From NCBI GenBank assembly GCA_030535815.1, contig JAUNRD010000163.1, forward strand, positions 1 through 5,096: a stretch of 5,096 bases of DNA, in the 5' to 3' direction. Positions within the stretch are counted from its first letter, which is position 1, and every line of letters begins with the position of its first letter. Below the pieces are notes generated by a model, which did not search any database, was not told the origin of the DNA, and was given only the letters and a program-made list of their open reading frames with translations. Source of the DNA: Clostridia bacterium (GTDB taxonomy: Bacteria > Bacillota > Clostridia > CAKSNL01 > HGM11501). The translations under genes and the position numbers were made by a program. Shown here piece after piece: positions 5,026 through 5,096 of this stretch.

Positions 5026-5096
5026 ATGAGCACTTTGGTTCTTATTTTGGTAATACTCGGAGTAGCATTACAGAACATTGTAAAAAAAGCATATAA
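5026..5096 (+). CDS. N-terminus of an unidentified membrane protein, cut by the window end
   Basis: From the ATG at 5026 the frame reads MSTLVLILVILGVALQNIVKKAY and then runs out of sequence with two bases of the next codon left; the TATAA at the very end is not an in-frame stop. Residues 3-15 are a hydrophobic helix followed by QNIVKK, which fits the first segment of a multi-span transporter inserted with its positive residues after the helix. AAGGCGG lies about ten bases upstream and a good promoter precedes it. The opening is reminiscent of small drug/metabolite (EamA-like) transporters in Clostridia, but 23 residues are too few to assign a family. It diverges from the PocR-AraC gene, which could control it. 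Confidence 0.6.
   Translation, partial: MSTLVLILVILGVALQNIVKKAY

Noticed and set aside
4857..5078. N-terminal extension of the PocR-AraC frame to 5078 (354 residues)
   Set aside because: The extension has no Shine-Dalgarno, no domain character, overlaps the divergent promoter and partial gene on the other strand, and contains a consensus promoter for the shorter start.
1..5096. CRISPR arrays, insertion sequences, tRNA or rRNA genes
   Set aside because: No regularly spaced repeats, transposase motifs, terminal repeats with target duplications, or tRNA cloverleaf signatures were seen.

Overview
The window looks like chromosomal DNA from an anaerobic Firmicute of class Clostridia. The grounds are strong AGGAGG-like ribosome binding sites, consensus sigma-A promoters with AT-rich spacers, AraC-type and PocR-AraC regulators, and a KDPG aldolase with a glyoxalase-like tail, an architecture I associate with Clostridia. 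The assignment is inference; no rRNA or other phylogenetic marker is present.

Layout. (i) Bases 1-798, minus strand: the N-terminal 266 codons of a pyruvate-formate-lyase-like (glycyl radical enzyme superfamily) protein whose remainder lies outside the window. (ii) Bases 799-912: a compact, nearly symmetric divergent promoter. (iii) Bases 913-1719, plus strand: an AraC-family regulator with a cupin sensor, followed by a strong intrinsic terminator at 1737-1771. (iv) Bases 1772-1895: a non-coding gap with three further inverted repeats that could fold as a branched RNA and probably end the converging operon. (v) Bases 3899 down to 1896, minus strand: a two-gene operon of KDPG/KHG aldolase fused to a VOC domain, then 2-keto-3-deoxygluconate kinase, with a consensus promoter at 3933-3961. 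(vi) Bases 4856 down to 4014, minus strand: a PocR-domain AraC-family regulator directly upstream of that operon. (vii) Bases 4857-5025: a second divergent promoter region. (viii) Bases 5026-5096, plus strand: the first 23 codons of a membrane protein cut by the window end.

How the parts fit. KdgK phosphorylates 2-keto-3-deoxygluconate (KDG) to KDPG, and the aldolase splits KDPG into pyruvate and glyceraldehyde-3-phosphate. Together they form the lower half of hexuronate/pectin sugar-acid catabolism. The codons of these two genes are far more biased (AAG for Lys, no ATA for Ile that I could see in kdgK) than those of the flanking regulator, which suggests high expression. The PocR-AraC protein is the obvious candidate regulator of the operon. 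The cupin-AraC protein is the obvious candidate regulator of the divergent PFL-like gene. No transposon, CRISPR array, tRNA or rRNA was seen. The less ordinary items are the PFL-like gene with its back-to-back promoter, the aldolase-VOC fusion, and the structured gap after kdgK.
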